12,745 nucleotides of DNA from XYD2-FULL-39-9 sp964363685. GTDB taxonomy: Bacteria; Patescibacteriota; Patescibacteriia; Magasanikbacterales; GWA2-37-8. Position numbers and translations under genes: made by a program. The notes beneath the pieces are model-generated. The model worked only from the letters and a program-made list of their open reading frames with translations. It was not told where the DNA came from and ran no database searches. The stretch spans positions 1 to 12,745 of the forward strand of contig CAYIJG010000022.1 in assembly GCA_964363685.1 (NCBI GenBank), in the 5' to 3' direction. Positions 12,432 through 12,745 of the stretch are shown here, one piece after another (position 1 is the first letter of the stretch; each line of letters begins with the position of its first letter).

Positions 12432-12446
12432 GTGGAGAAAAACTCT

Positions 12447-12635
12447 ATGGCGCGCTCTGTTGCAGAATCTATGGCGCAATTCAACAGCGTCGAAGCCCAA
12501 ACCGAACGTGAAAGGAGGTGGCAAGAGAAGTTCGACGTTGAGGAACAGCGCATGGCCGAACTCAGCGACGGTATTGATGGGTCAGGTGGGATTGGACTCC
12601 CAATCCATTCACGACTTCATATTCGTGGGTTTTGA
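12447..12635 (+). CDS. Small hydrophilic protein of unknown function
   Basis: 62 residues from the ATG at 12447, chosen because GGAG (12434-12437) lies 9 bases upstream and a promoter just before that; a longer frame upstream (12009) runs antisense through dnaN and is not credible. The first two thirds are charged and helical (SVEAQTERERRWQEKFDVEEQRMAEL), then a Gly-rich turn (DGIDGSGGIG) and a basic end (HSRLHIRGF). There is no signal peptide or TM, unlike the other two GC-rich genes. The DNA is moderately GC-rich, above its surroundings. A strong hairpin terminator follows the stop by 22 bases. Part of its 3' end can also fold (GGATTG/CAATCC), so a small RNA rather than a protein is an alternative. 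Confidence 0.5.
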   Translation: MARSVAESMAQFNSVEAQTERERRWQEKFDVEEQRMAELSDGIDGSGGIGLPIHSRLHIRGF

Positions 12636-12657
12636 TTCCGCTCCCATGATTCGTTTC

Positions 12658-12693
12658 CAACCACCGGTCAACACCTGGTGGTTGAGTGTTTTT
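12658..12693 (+). terminator. Terminator of the third GC-rich small gene
   Basis: CAACCACC-GGT, loop CAAC, ACC-t-GGTGGTTG gives an 11-bp stem with one bulged T, followed by a T5 run at 12689-12693. Confidence 0.75.
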
Positions 12694-12745
12694 ATATCTA
12701 TTAATTGTAAAGGTGTTCTCCATAAATACACCACTATAGCAGGAT

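Noticed and set aside
12009..12446. Extension of the third small gene far upstream on the plus strand
   Set aside because: That stretch is antisense to dnaN, and the true start has its own promoter and SD at 12350-12437.
12694..12745. Possible start of another gene at the right edge
   Set aside because: Only a short AT-rich stretch with a small hairpin (GGTGT/ACACC) is seen; nothing can be supported.

Overview
The window looks like a piece of a small-genome bacterium of the Patescibacteria/CPR type (Parcubacteria-like). This is an inference from three things: AT-rich, tightly packed housekeeping genes that nearly all lack a Shine-Dalgarno (SD) sequence; a lamin-tail-domain secreted protein, a 3D-domain protein and a membrane-anchored cyclophilin side by side; and very standard TTGACA/TATAAT promoters. 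No rRNA, tRNA, transposase or CRISPR array is visible.

Left part (1-3045): a partial, leftward secreted lamin-tail-domain gene (1-528), then an accessory region. It holds two small GC-rich genes of unknown function that encode exported or membrane-anchored, Cys-containing proteins (788-1159 on minus, 2458-2871 on plus). Between them lie a multibranched foldback element (1405-1572), a cluster of DnaA-box-like nonamers flanked by two near-perfect palindromes (1651-1798), and a roughly 344-nt structured RNA gene with a consensus promoter and a long terminator hairpin (about 1836-2179). A third GC-rich small gene with the same layout lies at the right end (12447-12635).

Middle part (3046-10403): a TraR/DksA-type zinc-finger protein followed by signal peptidase II; a ComM/YifB-type AAA+ protein followed by an unknown one-TM protein and a membrane-anchored cyclophilin; a leftward 3D-domain wall protein; and, divergent from it over overlapping promoters, a class A penicillin-binding protein (PBP1A type) with a C-terminal Ig-like domain.

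Right part (10408-12745): dnaN (sliding clamp) and an unknown TM/coiled-coil protein form a leftward operon. Divergent from dnaN is the third GC-rich small gene.

The most unusual theme is the set of self-contained cassettes: a strong promoter, a structured leader, a GC-rich small ORF and a strong hairpin terminator. Two of the three ORFs have clear SD sites, which the resident AT-rich genes lack. Several of the hairpins are long stems broken by small internal loops. I cannot assign any cassette, or the structured RNA next to them, to a known family.
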